Shown here: piece by piece, positions 1 through 8,551 of the stretch
How the letters are laid out: every line of letters starts with the position of its first letter
Position numbering within the stretch: position 1 is the first letter of the stretch
NCBI RefSeq assembly: GCF_001552195.1
Contig: NZ_BCQS01000011.1
Location: 1 to 64,000, forward strand
From: Actinomadura latina NBRC 106108
GTDB taxonomy: Bacteria; Actinomycetota; Actinomycetes; Streptosporangiales; Streptosporangiaceae
Length of the DNA: 64,000 nucleotides
Direction of reading: 5' to 3'
Translations under genes and position numbers: made by a program
The notes under the pieces: model-generated
What the model saw: only the letters and a program-made list of their open reading frames with translations
Databases searched by the model: none
What the model was told of the DNA's origin: nothing

Positions 1-21
1 ATCGGACGCTGGAGGCCGAAA

Positions 22-843
22 GTGGTGGTCGACCCGTACAGCCCCCAAGCCATATGGGGACGTGAGCTGCGCTATTACCGCAAGCAAGCCGGGCTGACGC
101 AGGCAGAACTCGCCACCCGGATCAGCTTCTCGGAGTCGCTGATCTCCGGCGCCGAGACGGGGCAGCTCGCCGCTTCCCTGCCGTTCGCGGAGTCGTGCGA
201 TCGTGAACTGGAGACCGGCGGGGCGCTCACCCGGACGCTCGACTTCAAGAAGGCCCACCGCCTCCCGACCGGGTTCGCGGAGTACCTGGAGGTCGAGAAG
301 AAGACGTCCATGATCCGCTGGTACGAGGGCCTCTGTATCCCGGGCATGCTCCAGACACCCGAGTATGCGCGTGAGCTCCACCGGACGGGCCGTCCGGGCG
401 ATACTGCGGAGGAAATCGAAGCTCTTGTCACGAGCCGCATGGAGCGCAAAGCGCTGCTCGCCGCAACGAACTGCCCAACGCTGTGGGTAGTCATGGACGA
501 ACCAGTCCTACGCCGCCCCGTCGGATCCGCGAAGATCATGCGTGAACAGGTCGGCTATCTCCTGGAACTCGCCGACCATCCGAAAGTCACGCTCCAGGTG
601 GTCCCCTTCGACACTGGAGCGCACGCCGGCTTGACGTGTTGCTTCAGTCTCCTGGCTCTCCCCGGCGGCGTGACCGTGGCCTACGCTGAGGATCTCACGG
701 GTGGACGATTCATCGAGCGCCCTGAGGACGTTGGCTACTGGGCCGTGTGCTACGAGTCGATCAAATCGTCGGCCTCGTCGGTGAAGCAGTCGGCGGACCT
801 GATCCGCCGCATTATGAAGGAAGATCATCATGGATCTGAGTAG
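22..843 (+). CDS. XRE-family helix-turn-helix regulator with C-terminal DUF5753
   Basis: 273 residues from a GTG start with GGAGG at 11-15. The N-terminus (about residues 12-70) is a Cro/C1-type HTH, containing LTQAELATRISFSESLISG. The rest, about 95-265, reads as DUF5753 (PGMLQTPEYAREL, then VTLQVVPFDTGAHAG). This architecture is one of the most expanded regulator families in actinomycetes and is nearly always paired with a small DUF397 protein, as here, where the next gene overlaps it by 14 bases. Family knowledge: such pairs act as regulator plus antagonist/partner, sometimes described as toxin-antitoxin-like. Target genes cannot be read from the sequence. The gene looks intact. Confidence 0.9.
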   Translation: MVVDPYSPQAIWGRELRYYRKQAGLTQAELATRISFSESLISGAETGQLAASLPFAESCDRELETGGALTRTLDFKKAHRLPTGFAEYLEVEKKTSMIRWYEGLCIPGMLQTPEYARELHRTGRPGDTAEEIEALVTSRMERKALLAATNCPTLWVVMDEPVLRRPVGSAKIMREQVGYLLELADHPKVTLQVVPFDTGAHAGLTCCFSLLALPGGVTVAYAEDLTGGRFIERPEDVGYWAVCYESIKSSASSVKQSADLIRRIMKEDHHGSE

Positions 844-1012
844 GGCGACATGGCGAAAGTCATCGCGCAGCTCGGGGAACGGCGGCAACTGCGTTGAGGT
901 CGCCGGCCTCCCCTCCGGCGTCGGCGTCCGAGACTCGAAAGACCCGGACGGCCCGAAGCTGCTCGTCAGCCGAGGCGAGTTCGCGATGCTGGTGGCCGCG
1001 TTGAAGCACTGA
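830..1012 (+). CDS. DUF397 small protein, partner of the upstream XRE/DUF5753 regulator
   Basis: 60 residues from ATG 830, inside the end of the upstream gene (14-base overlap, so probably translationally coupled). It has the DUF397 signature: WRKSSRSSGNGGNCVEVA, then VGVRDSKDPDGPKL and a terminal EFAMLVAALK helix. DUF397 proteins of 60-75 residues are the usual companions of DUF5753 regulators, and in a few studied cases bind or modulate them. No DNA-binding or catalytic motif is visible. The family call is firm; the exact biochemical role is not. Confidence 0.9.
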   Translation: MDLSRATWRKSSRSSGNGGNCVEVAGLPSGVGVRDSKDPDGPKLLVSRGEFAMLVAALKH

Positions 1013-1031
1013 CCCCCCCGAACAACGGTTG

Positions 1032-1056
1032 AGCCTCGGCCCCTGTGGCCGGGGCT
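1032..1056 (+). terminator. Hairpin terminator after the DUF5753/DUF397 pair
   Basis: AGCCTCGGCC (1032-1041) pairs with GGCCGGGGCT (1047-1056), a 10-bp stem with one G.T pair and a 5-base loop. It is followed by a pyrimidine-rich stretch (CTCTGCTTGTTGCTGCTT), 20 bases after the DUF397 stop codon. Confidence 0.7.
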
Positions 1057-1331
1057 CTCTGCTTGTTGCTGCTTCCGCAGAGTGCTTACGACTTCTGAGG
1101 GATGGGGAAGACCCGTGGTTGCGGCGGACGCGCTTCCTTATGCTGTGCGTGGCTGAGAAGGCGTTCATCTGCGGGTTTGTGCAGGTGCTGCCGTTGCCGC
1201 GCTCCGCTAAGCCAACCGCCGGCAGCAATAACCCCAACGCGATAAAGTCGTCCTCGGCCGCCGCCGGAAATGGGTGGTGACAATAATGTGGCGTGTCCAG
1301 ATTGTCCTGCAGTATTGGCTGGGGTGTCGCC

Positions 1332-1337
1332 TATAAT
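1332..1337 (+). promoter_or_regulatory. Candidate -10 box (TATAAT) for the DUF222-HNH gene
   Basis: A perfect TATAAT lies 35 bases before the ATG at 1372, in an AT-richer patch. No good -35 hexamer is found 16-18 bases upstream, so this may be an activator-dependent or chance match. The ribosome binding site GGGAGGTGAG follows at 1357-1366. Confidence 0.4.
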
Positions 1338-1371
1338 TGGAGGTGGAATTCAGGTTGGGAGGTGAGTCCCC

Positions 1372-2931
1372 ATGTCAATGCCCGCTCCGGTCATCACAAT
1401 CGTCGGTCGCCAGCTTGAATGGGAGGGCAGGGAGCAGTTCCCGCCCGGCCCGCAATTGGCGATCTGCCTGTCGGGTGGGAAGAACCGCCTGGACGATCTG
1501 ACCGATGATGAACTTTTGCAGGTTGCCGCGGCGGCGCGGCGGCAGACGTCCTGGGCGCAGGCGCGGGAACTGGCCGCGATCGCCGAACTCGCCCGGCGTC
1601 GCACCGATGAGGAGGATTCCGGTGATCCCGACTACCGGATCTTGTCCGCCCGCGAGTCGGTCACCGAAGAGGTCGCCCTCGCGCTCACCGTCACCGGCAA
1701 CACCGCCGCCACCCTGGTCCACCTCGCCGAACGGCTGACCGGCCCGCTGGCACGGACGGGAGAGGCACTGGGGCTCGGGCGCATCGACATGGCCAAGGCC
1801 CGTGTCGTCTGCGACGTCACCGAGCACCTCCCCGAAGAAGTGGCAGGGCGGGTGGAGCGTGCGGCGCTGGAGAAGGCGTCCGGGCAGACCACCGGGCAAC
1901 TCCGCCGCCGCATCAAGCGCATCGCGCAGCGCCTGGCACCCGAGGCCATGGAAGAACGCAGGCGCGAGGCCGTCCAGCGACGGCGGCTGGAGGTGTGGGA
2001 CACCTCCTCCGGGACCGCTGATCTGGCCTTGTGCGACCTGGCCGCCGAAGACGCCCACGCCATCTACAACAAGATCACCGCCACCGCACACGGCATCAAA
2101 GCCGACGGCGACACCCGGCCCTTGAACACGATCCGGGCCGACCTCGCCACCCGGCTCCTGAACGGCCTCCCGCTCCCCGACGCCGTCCGAGCCCTCCTCA
2201 CGCAGACGGGCGACGACACCGCCTCCCCTGCTCCCTACGCGAACGGCGTCCGGCTCAATACCGCACTGCTCTCCCCGGTCCCGCGAACCGGCCTGCTCGG
2301 CAACCCCGCGCCGCATGACATTGACGGTGGCCGCTCTGATGCCGGTGCGGCCTCCTCGGGCCCGCGCATCGCTGTCATCGGGCCGACAGCGGGGAGCGCG
2401 ACCGTCTCGATCAGCGGCCCACTCGACGATGGACCGTTAGGCGGAGATCCGCCTGGTGACGGTCTCAGCGGTGGTACCGGCATCGCGGTGCTCGCGGACG
2501 AGGTGGACCGACGCCTGAACCACGTGCGCGGACGAGTCCACCCCCGCGAACTGCCGGACGCGATCCGCCGTACAGCGCAGCACATCCACGGTCAACTCGC
2601 AGACGCCCGCGACGCCGCTTGCCGGGGCGGCGATGAGACCCACGGCCGACCCGGCTACCGGCCGTCCGCCGCGATGCGGCGAGAGGTCGAAGCCAGGCAC
2701 GGAACGTGCGTGTTCCCCACCTGCAACCAGCCCTCACACCGCTGCGACCTCGACCACACCGCCCCGTGGCGCCCCGGAATCACCTGCCGCTGCAATCTCG
2801 CACCGCTCTGCAGACGCCACCACAGACTCAAGCAACGCACCGACTGGAGACTCTTCCAAGTCTGGGCCGGGCTGCTGATCTGGGTCACGCCGTCCGGAGC
2901 CTGGTACATCGTCCACCCCGACCGGCAGTGA
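1372..2931 (+). CDS. DUF222 domain-containing HNH endonuclease (13E12-repeat-like family)
   Basis: 519 residues, ATG preceded by GGGAGGTGAG. The first 300 residues are the alpha-helical DUF222 region (TDDELLQVAAAARRQTSWAQ; LGRIDMAKARVVCD). The C-terminus carries an HNH nuclease: CVFPTC near residue 446, DLDHTAPW near 461 and LCRRHHRLK near 482. Cys pairs and the DH...HH residues are intact, so nuclease activity is plausible. Residues about 320-370 are a Gly/Pro-rich low-complexity segment joining the domains. The family is multi-copy in actinobacteria and related to mycobacterial 13E12 repeat proteins; its role is unsettled. The gene contains a TTA leucine codon at 2437-2439, rare in this DNA. 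It converges with the chitinase gene. Confidence 0.88.
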   Translation: MSMPAPVITIVGRQLEWEGREQFPPGPQLAICLSGGKNRLDDLTDDELLQVAAAARRQTSWAQARELAAIAELARRRTDEEDSGDPDYRILSARESVTEEVALALTVTGNTAATLVHLAERLTGPLARTGEALGLGRIDMAKARVVCDVTEHLPEEVAGRVERAALEKASGQTTGQLRRRIKRIAQRLAPEAMEERRREAVQRRRLEVWDTSSGTADLALCDLAAEDAHAIYNKITATAHGIKADGDTRPLNTIRADLATRLLNGLPLPDAVRALLTQTGDDTASPAPYANGVRLNTALLSPVPRTGLLGNPAPHDIDGGRSDAGAASSGPRIAVIGPTAGSATVSISGPLDDGPLGGDPPGDGLSGGTGIAVLADEVDRRLNHVRGRVHPRELPDAIRRTAQHIHGQLADARDAACRGGDETHGRPGYRPSAAMRREVEARHGTCVFPTCNQPSHRCDLDHTAPWRPGITCRCNLAPLCRRHHRLKQRTDWRLFQVWAGLLIWVTPSGAWYIVHPDRQ

Positions 2932-3007
2932 GCCCGGTCAGACGATCAGGCCCGGGCCACGGCGCGTTCGAGGGCGTCCGGGGTCCGGCCGCGAAGGGGT
3001 GGGAAGA

Positions 3008-3043
3008 AGCGGCCCGCGTCCAGGGAGGGGGACGCGGGCCGCT
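3008..3043. terminator. Bidirectional terminator between DUF222-HNH and chitinase genes
   Basis: A perfect 14-bp stem: AGCGGCCCGCGTCC (3008-3021) pairs with GGACGCGGGCCGCT (3030-3043) around an 8-base loop. It lies between two convergent genes, 12 bases past the chitinase stop. No T-run flanks it, as is usual for actinomycete GC-rich terminators. Confidence 0.8.
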
Positions 3044-3055
3044 GGGAGGGGATGG

Positions 3056-4627
3056 TCAGAAGCCGGCGGTGATCTTGGTGAACTGCCACGGCTGCTGGTC
3101 GATGCCGCTGCAGTTGGACGTCACACCGCCGCCCGCGCAGGGACGGTCGCGGTTGACCGACCAGAACGCGAGGCGGGCGAGGCCCTTCGAGTGCGCCCAG
3201 TCGCGGATCTGCGTCCAGGTCTGGGTCGAGGTGAGCTCCTGCTGGTCGGAGAGGCCGTTCATGCCGGAGATGCCCATGTGCGCGTAGGCGGTGGCGTCCG
3301 ACCAGCCGAAGGCCGACTTCAGCTGGTTCTTCAGGCCCTCGGACGCGTTGACGGTGTTGCCGTACATGTCCGAGCCGCCGCCGAAGTCGAACGGCATGAT
3401 GGTGAAGACGTCCACGTTCGCCTGGAGCGCCGCGGCCTGGGTGATGAGCCGCTGGCCCCAGTAGTTCGGGCCGGTGGTGGCGGTGCCGAACGTCAGGATC
3501 GTCTGGACGCCGGGGTTCCGCTGCTTGACGATCTTGAGGGCGCCGAGGATCCGGTCCTGCACGGTGGCGTTCTCGAACTCGTCGCTGTTCTCGATGTCGA
3601 CGTCGATCGCCTTGAGCCCGAACGCGTCGATGACCTGCTGGTAGGCGCCGGCGAGGGCCTCGGGGGAGGAGCAGTTCGGGCCGAGCTTGTTGCCCGACCA
3701 GCCGCCGATGGACGGCAGCACGTCACCGCCGGCCGCGCGGATCTGCGTGATCGCCTGCTCGTCCGCGCCGCCCTTGAGCGGGCGGTTCCCGTCCCACGCC
3801 GGGCTGCACCCGCCGCCGGACAGGATGAACGCCATCGTGAACCACTTGATCCCGGTCGCGTTCATGACCGTGGACGGGCTCGGCGGCTCGCCCCAGCCCA
3901 TGTAGAGGTAGGGCGCGGCCCGGCGGGTGCCCGGCGGCGGCGTCGTGCAGCCGGTGGTCGTGGCCGACACCGAGCCGCTCGCCGCGGATTCCCCGGCCGC
4001 GTTGTACGCCTTCACCGTGTAGGTGTGGTCGGAGCACTTGGCGAGGCCGCTGATCGTGGTGCTCGTCCCGGACACGGTCGCGCGGACGGCGGAGCCCTCG
4101 TAGACGCGGTAGCCGGTGGGCCCGCCGGACGCGGCGGACCACGACAGCGTCAGCGACGTGTCCGTCCGGCCGGTCACGGTCGGGGTGCCGGGCGCCGAGG
4201 GGGTGCCGGGTTCGGTGGGGCCGCCCCCGCCGTCGCAGGACGCGCCGTTGAGCAGGCAGCCCTGAGGTGCCCCGGAGCCGCCGACGATGAAGCCGAACGA
4301 GACGGACGCGCCGGCGGCGACGGTCCCGTTGTAGTCGCGGTTCGTGAACGCGGCGTGCTGCCCGGACGTGGTGAGCAGCGCGTCCCAGTACGTCCCGACG
4401 GAGGAGCCGGACGGGAGGTCGAACTCGACCTTCCACGACGAGATCGCCGATCCGGTCTCGTTCTTGATCGTGTACTTGCCCTCGTAGCCCGAACCCCAGT
4501 CGGACGACTTGGTGAACGTCGCCGTGACCGACGCGGCGCTGGCCGAGGCGGGGACGAGCAGGGCGAGGACGAGGGAGCAGAGGGCGGTGAAGAGGAAGCC
4601 GGGAAGAAGTGTTCTTCGCAAGGTCAC
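3056..4627 (-). CDS. Secreted GH18 chitinase with CBM2 and fibronectin type III domains
   Basis: 523 residues. A signal peptide spans about 1-32 (hydrophobic core, ends ASASAA). Then come a family 2 carbohydrate-binding module (about 33-130, with WDALLTTSG), an FnIII domain (about 145-228) and a GH18 catalytic domain (about 238-523). The catalytic motif is AIDVDIEN at 340-347, with D342, D344 and general acid E346; SIGGW at 306-310 is the second GH18 signature. It should hydrolyse extracellular chitin. The GTG at 4627 abuts its GGGAG ribosome binding site; the TTG two codons later (4621) has better spacing and may be the true start. A 21-bp palindrome about 110 bases upstream is the likely operator. 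Confidence 0.93.
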   Translation of the reverse strand: MTLRRTLLPGFLFTALCSLVLALLVPASASAASVTATFTKSSDWGSGYEGKYTIKNETGSAISSWKVEFDLPSGSSVGTYWDALLTTSGQHAAFTNRDYNGTVAAGASVSFGFIVGGSGAPQGCLLNGASCDGGGGPTEPGTPSAPGTPTVTGRTDTSLTLSWSAASGGPTGYRVYEGSAVRATVSGTSTTISGLAKCSDHTYTVKAYNAAGESAASGSVSATTTGCTTPPPGTRRAAPYLYMGWGEPPSPSTVMNATGIKWFTMAFILSGGGCSPAWDGNRPLKGGADEQAITQIRAAGGDVLPSIGGWSGNKLGPNCSSPEALAGAYQQVIDAFGLKAIDVDIENSDEFENATVQDRILGALKIVKQRNPGVQTILTFGTATTGPNYWGQRLITQAAALQANVDVFTIMPFDFGGGSDMYGNTVNASEGLKNQLKSAFGWSDATAYAHMGISGMNGLSDQQELTSTQTWTQIRDWAHSKGLARLAFWSVNRDRPCAGGGVTSNCSGIDQQPWQFTKITAGF

Positions 4628-4737
4628 TCCCGGGTAGGAGATGTGGATTGAGCGGGAATCCCCCGAACCCCGAGCGGGGTCGTGCTGCGTACCTTCCTCA
4701 GCGGTGTGGCGGCGGGCGCGGCATACGGTCGACCTTC

Positions 4738-4758
4738 TTATAGGAAACTTTCCTATAA
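4738..4758. promoter_or_regulatory. Perfect 21-bp palindrome upstream of the chitinase gene, probable operator
   Basis: TTATAGGAAA-C-TTTCCTATAA is fully symmetrical around base 4748 and sits 111 bases upstream of the GTG of the divergently pointing chitinase. From memory, AGGAAA-N-TTTCCT palindromes are operators for ROK-family repressors (CsnR type) of chitosanase genes in Streptomyces. This assignment is an inference from similarity; no ROK gene is in the window. Confidence 0.7.
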
Positions 4759-4886
4759 ATCGAATGAACGGTAACCGGCCCGCGGCGCGCTGGCAACCCC
4801 TTGCCGAGGCTCCGGTGAGCGGGCGCGCGGCGCCCCTGCGACCACTCCCGCTGGCGGACCGGACCAGTGCGGCGTCCGCCGGAAAG

Positions 4887-5558
4887 TCAGTCGGTTGTGC
4901 TCTCCGCGCCTATCTTCGTGATCAGGCCGCTCTCATAGGCGACCGCGACCGCCTGACCGCGGGTTCCGACGTCGAGCTTCTTCAGCACGTTGTGGACATG
5001 GGTGCGGACGGTCGTGATGGAGATCGACAGCTCCTTGGCGATCTCGACGTTGGACGCCCCGCGGCCCAGCAGCAGGATCACCTCCTTCTCCCGGGAGGTG
5101 AGGTACACCGCATCGGCCGGGTGCGACTCCGGCGGCGCGGCGTCGGGCGCGCGGCAGAGGGCGTGGCGGGCGCCCTCCGGGATGAGCAGGGTGTCGCCGG
5201 CGGTGACCAGGCGGAGCGCCTGGATCAACTGGTCCGACGAGGTGTCCAGGGACAGCACGGCGGAGACGCCGAGCCCGATCGCCTCGACCGCCCGGTGCAC
5301 GTTCTCGGTTTTCGCGATGACCACGACCTTGGAATGCCCGGACAATTCCGCGAGTTCGCGCTGATGCATGACGATGGTCAGCGCGGGAGCGACGACGAGC
5401 GTGACGTCCGGGGCCTTCTCCGCGGCGTCCCGCAGGACGCGTTCGCCCGTGGTGCGCCCGATGATTTCGATGTCCGAACCGTTCTTCAGCAGTGCCGAAA
5501 AACAGTCGGCGATGATCGTTCTTTCGCAGCAGAGAAGCAGTCGTCGTCTTAATGCCAT
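4887..5558 (-). CDS. redZ: RedZ-like orphan pseudo-response regulator (NarL/LuxR type), prodiginine activator
   Basis: 223 residues from ATG 5558; a GTG 15 codons upstream also keeps the frame but has no ribosome binding site. Residues 6-120 are a receiver-like domain without its phosphorylation chemistry: the acidic pocket is replaced (CCERTII at 10-16) and valine 56 sits where the phospho-aspartate should be. Residues 153-200 are a LuxR-type HTH ([12 protein letters not shown]...[14 protein letters not shown]). No kinase is nearby. RedZ of Streptomyces is an atypical response regulator of this kind (about 217 residues) that activates redD and contains a bldA-dependent TTA codon; here codon 3 (5550-5552) is TTA. 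Position beside the cluster supports the assignment. Confidence 0.82.
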   Translation of the reverse strand: MALRRRLLLCCERTIIADCFSALLKNGSDIEIIGRTTGERVLRDAAEKAPDVTLVVAPALTIVMHQRELAELSGHSKVVVIAKTENVHRAVEAIGLGVSAVLSLDTSSDQLIQALRLVTAGDTLLIPEGARHALCRAPDAAPPESHPADAVYLTSREKEVILLLGRGASNVEIAKELSISITTVRTHVHNVLKKLDVGTRGQAVAVAYESGLITKIGAESTTD

Positions 5559-6159
5559 CGGTGCCGCCAGGGGAAATAGGACGGCGCGGTCTCGGTGAAG
5601 CACTGCATCGGCTCGGTGGCCCCCGTGGCGCTCTGCGAATCCCGGCTCCAGCGCCGGACGAGGCGGGGAGCGAGAGTAATGGGTGGTTGAACGTTCATCG
5701 GATCTCGGCTGGCGATCACTCTCCGAACGCAGTCGCTCACTAATGGTGTCCGGGCGGCGTTGCGTCCATCATTATGGCAAGTTATGGCGGCCGTGTGGAC
5801 CGTTTGAACGCCCTATTTATCGGCTGTTTATCTGCAGGCCGCCGCGCTCGGCCGCGGCTCCCGCGCCGGCGGATGGATTGAACTCTGAACTACCTGCAAG
5901 GTGCACTCGGGCGGAGCGGGCCGCCGGTCGGGACGGTTTCGGTCCCGCAGCTAATGGATACGAAGTCGATTAACCCGCGAAATATCACTTCTGGCCTGCG
6001 TCAGTCGAATAGTCAGAGCGTGTCATGACGCCTTGACCGAGATGTCGGCCGCGCGCCGCGGTCCGGTCAGTGGTTCGTCAGCGCGGTCGTCAGCGCAATG
6101 CACCACAGTCGGGCCGTCCGCTGATCTCCAACGCCGTTCACGCGGCATAGGGGGAAGTC
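5559..6159. other. Divergent regulatory region between redZ and the redQ operon (about 600 bases)
   Basis: It is noticeably AT-richer than its surroundings between about 5680 and 6010 and contains no convincing gene; a 96-codon open frame at 5683-5973 has no protein-family character. It holds an 8-bp palindrome GAACGTTC near 5692, three dispersed TAATGG copies, and the triple GTCAG repeat (6066-6096) proposed as the SARP-binding site of the biosynthetic operon. Confidence 0.7.
6066..6096 (+). promoter_or_regulatory. Candidate SARP box: three GTCAG direct repeats before redQ
   Basis: GTCAGTGG (6066), GTCAGCGC (6077) and GTCAGCGC (6089) are in direct orientation, spaced 11 and 12 bases. SARP activators bind heptameric direct repeats about one helical turn apart, close to the -10 region. 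The same motif with the same 11/12 spacing recurs at 28750-28781 before the redP operon. The likely binder is the cluster SARP at 27825. Confidence 0.7.
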
Positions 6160-6411
6160 GTGAGTGATGTCTACGACCGATTGGTCGATCTGCTGGTGGA
6201 CCGGTTCGAGGTCGACCGGGCCGCGGTGGGCCCGGACGTGGTCTTCGAGGACCTCGACGTGGACTCGCTGTTCCTGGTGGAGCTGCTGCTGGTGGCCCAG
6301 TCGGAGTTCGCCGGCGCCGAGCTCGCCGAGGACCTGGTCTCGCCGTCCGACACCATCGGCCGGGCGGCCGAGCTGATCGAGCGGCAGCTGACCACGGCGG
6401 CCTCACCGTGA
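6160..6411 (+). CDS. redQ: Acyl carrier protein (RedQ-like)
   Basis: 83 residues from GTG 6160, ribosome binding site GGGGGAAG at 6150-6157. One ACP domain, with the phosphopantetheine serine in DVDSLFLVEL (S36). In the red pathway RedQ carries the medium-chain acyl chain started by RedP and extended by RedR for the alkylpyrrole half. It is the first gene of the long biosynthetic operon and overlaps the next by 4 bases (GTGA). In S. coelicolor redQ lies between redR and redP; here it sits beside redO. It could be exchanged in role with another ACP, but the next gene is clearly RedO-like. Confidence 0.82.
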   Translation: MSDVYDRLVDLLVDRFEVDRAAVGPDVVFEDLDVDSLFLVELLLVAQSEFAGAELAEDLVSPSDTIGRAAELIERQLTTAASP

Positions 6412-6668
6412 CCGCGGCGGACTTCCTCGTCGGATACATCGCCGACGCCTGGATGGGCGGGGACGCCGCCGGGCTGCGCGCGGACACGCCGATCATCGAG
6501 CTGAACATCATCGACTCGGCCGCGATCTTCGACCTCGTGCACGCGCTGCAGGCCGAGTTCGGCGTCACCGTCCCGCTCCAGGAGATCACGCCCGCGAACT
6601 TCGGGTCGGTCGGCGCGATCGCCGCGCTGGTCGGCCGCCTGGACGAGGGGGAGAAGAGCGTCCGATGA
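6408..6668 (+). CDS. redO: Peptidyl carrier protein for proline/pyrrole (RedO/PigG-like)
   Basis: 86 residues from GTG 6408 in the stop of redQ. The carrier serine lies in the unusual motif LNIIDSAAIFDLV (D36, S37), and the tail reads EITPANFGSVGAIAALVGRL; both resemble PigG/RedO, which hold L-proline while it is oxidised to pyrrole-2-carboxyl thioester. It therefore acts between RedM (loading), RedW (oxidation) and RedX (transfer). It is coupled to redN through an ATGA overlap. Activation by the PPTase RedU is expected. Confidence 0.87.
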   Translation: MTAADFLVGYIADAWMGGDAAGLRADTPIIELNIIDSAAIFDLVHALQAEFGVTVPLQEITPANFGSVGAIAALVGRLDEGEKSVR

Positions 6669-8551
6669 CCGATCTGGCGCAGAGCGCCCCGGCCGCGGCC
6701 CCGGCCCGCCGGCAGGTGCTGGAGATCATCGCCTCGAACACCCTGTACGACGTCGCGCAGCTGCGGCCGGAGAGCCACTTCGAGGGTGAGCTCGGCGTCG
6801 ACGCCGCCGTCCTGGACGCGATCCTCGGCGACGTCCGGGACCGGTTCGGGCCGCAGGTGCGGCTGCCCGGCGAGCCCGCCACCCCGCAGGACCTGATCGA
6901 CGCCGTCGAGCGCGCCGTCGCCGCCCCGCCGGAGCGGGACGACGCCGGGTTGCCCGAGGCCGTCATGACGGCCGCGATGCGGCACACCCACTACCGGCGC
7001 GACCAGCTCGACCTCGACGCCGAACTGGAGGCGGAGCTCGGCATCGACTCGGTGGTGCTGGCCTCGATCATCGGCGACGCGGCCGAGGAGCTGGGGCTCC
7101 CGGACGGCCTCGCGTCCGAGATCACCGTGCCGAACCTGCGCGCCCTCATCACGGAGCTGCGCGCCCGCACCGGCGGGGGCGGCGCACCCGAGCCCGCGCC
7201 CGAGCCCGGAACAGCGCGGGGCGAACTGGCGATCGGGGAACTGGACCCCGCCCAGCCCGCGCCGAGCACGTCCTGGGACGGCCGCTCCATGCGCGACTTC
7301 ATGGACGACCGCGACCCGGACCTGTTCGCCAAAGCCCGCGGGTTCACCTCCTACCTGCGCGGACGCGAGGCCGAGCACCTCTACTGGTACGGGATGCCGC
7401 TGCGGTCGCGGTGCGCGAACCGCGCCCGCATCCACGACGAGCTGACCGGCCGCACCCGCGAGTTCCTCATGTTCGCCTCGAACAACTACCTCGGGCTCGC
7501 GAACCACCCGCGGGTCGTCGACGCGATCTGCGAGGCGACCCGGTCCTACGGGGCCACCAACACCGGCTGCCGGATCATCGGCGGCACGAACCACCTGCAC
7601 AAGGAGCTGGAGCGGCGCCTCGCCGCGTTCAAGCGGCGCCCGGCCTGCATCGTCTACCCCGGCGGCTACTCGGCCAACCTCGGCTCGGTGTCCGCCCTGG
7701 TCAAGAGCCATGACGCGCTGATCGTGGACAAGCTCAACCACATGAGCATCGTGGACGGCTGCAAGCTGTCCGGCGGCGTCCGCAAGATCTACGGCCACAA
7801 CGACATGCGCGCGCTGGAGCGGGTGCTGGAGCGGTGCGAGGGCCAGGTCCGCGGCGGCAAGCTCATCGTCACCGACGGCGTGTTCAGCATGCACGGCGAC
7901 GTGTGCGACCTGCCGGAGATCGTCCGGCTGGCGCGCCGGTACGGGGCGCGGGTCATGGTGGACGACGCGCACGCGACCGGCGTCCTCGGCGAGCGCGGTT
8001 CCGGCACCGCCGAGCACTTCGGCCTGAAGGACGAGGTCGACCTGGAACTCGGCACCATGAGCAAGGCCCTCGCCGGCATGGGCGGTTTCGTCGTCGGCGA
8101 GGAGGAGGTCGTCGAGTACCTCCGCTTCTACTCCAATTCCTATGTGTTCGCCGCGACGATCCCGGCCGGTGTCGCGGCCGGGCTGATCGCCGCGATCGAC
8201 GTCCTGGAGGAGGAGCCGGAGCGGCTCGCCGCGCTCTGGTCGAACATCCACCGGCTGCGCGCCGACCTCACCGACGCGGGTTTCGACCTGGAGCACACGC
8301 AGAGCGCGATCCTGCCGATCGTCATCGGGGACGAGCGCCGGGCGATGGAGATGGGCCGGGCGGTGCGCGCCCGCGGCCTGTTCTGCCAGACGGTCGTGTT
8401 CCCCGGCGTGCCGCTCGGCGACGCCCGGCTGCGGGTGAGCGTGACGTCCGAGCACACCCCGCAGGACCTGGCCCTCGCCGCGCAGATCTTCGTGGACGCG
8501 GCCCGGGAGACCGGCGTGCTGCCCGGCGGCGGGCGGGAGGCGGGCCGGTGA
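6665..8551 (+). CDS. redN: RedN/PigH-like tandem ACP - alpha-oxoamine synthase (hydroxy-bipyrrole methanol synthase)
   Basis: 628 residues. Two ACP-like domains come first. In domain 1 (about 15-88) the serine position is alanine (GVDAAVL, A47), so it cannot carry phosphopantetheine. Domain 2 (about 95-170) has GIDSVVL with S129. After a Gly/Pro/Glu linker comes a PLP-dependent alpha-oxoamine synthase (about 205-620): SNNYLGLA, DDAHATGVLGERGSG, and TMSKALAGMGG with Schiff-base lysine K467. In the pathway, malonyl on RedN's ACP is condensed with the pyrrolyl unit by RedX, then the synthase condenses it with L-serine and cyclises to 4-hydroxy-2,2'-bipyrrole-5-methanol. ATGA overlap with redO. 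Confidence 0.9.
   Translation: MTDLAQSAPAAAPARRQVLEIIASNTLYDVAQLRPESHFEGELGVDAAVLDAILGDVRDRFGPQVRLPGEPATPQDLIDAVERAVAAPPERDDAGLPEAVMTAAMRHTHYRRDQLDLDAELEAELGIDSVVLASIIGDAAEELGLPDGLASEITVPNLRALITELRARTGGGGAPEPAPEPGTARGELAIGELDPAQPAPSTSWDGRSMRDFMDDRDPDLFAKARGFTSYLRGREAEHLYWYGMPLRSRCANRARIHDELTGRTREFLMFASNNYLGLANHPRVVDAICEATRSYGATNTGCRIIGGTNHLHKELERRLAAFKRRPACIVYPGGYSANLGSVSALVKSHDALIVDKLNHMSIVDGCKLSGGVRKIYGHNDMRALERVLERCEGQVRGGKLIVTDGVFSMHGDVCDLPEIVRLARRYGARVMVDDAHATGVLGERGSGTAEHFGLKDEVDLELGTMSKALAGMGGFVVGEEEVVEYLRFYSNSYVFAATIPAGVAAGLIAAIDVLEEEPERLAALWSNIHRLRADLTDAGFDLEHTQSAILPIVIGDERRAMEMGRAVRARGLFCQTVVFPGVPLGDARLRVSVTSEHTPQDLALAAQIFVDAARETGVLPGGGREAGR

Larger units (their letters stand above)
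1013..1371. other. Intergenic stretch of about 360 bases
   Basis: It holds a hairpin terminator for the DUF5753/DUF397 pair at its left end and a TATAAT-like box plus ribosome binding site for the next gene at its right end. A short open frame at 1029-1280 has no recognisable protein character, overlaps the terminator and lacks a ribosome binding site, so I do not call a gene. Local GC is lower than in neighbouring coding DNA around 1200-1350. Confidence 0.6.

Noticed and set aside
1029..1280. 83-codon open frame between the DUF397 and DUF222 genes
   Set aside because: It overlaps the terminator hairpin, has no ribosome binding site and no recognisable protein pattern.
2999..4651. A 550-codon open frame opposite the chitinase gene, and many similar long antisense frames throughout
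   Set aside because: Their translations are Arg/Gly/Ala/Val-rich with no family motifs; they are by-products of strong third-position GC bias in the real genes.
5683..5973. 96-codon open frame in the redZ-redQ gap
   Set aside because: The composition is not protein-like and it lies in the AT-richer regulatory region; better explained as promoter DNA.
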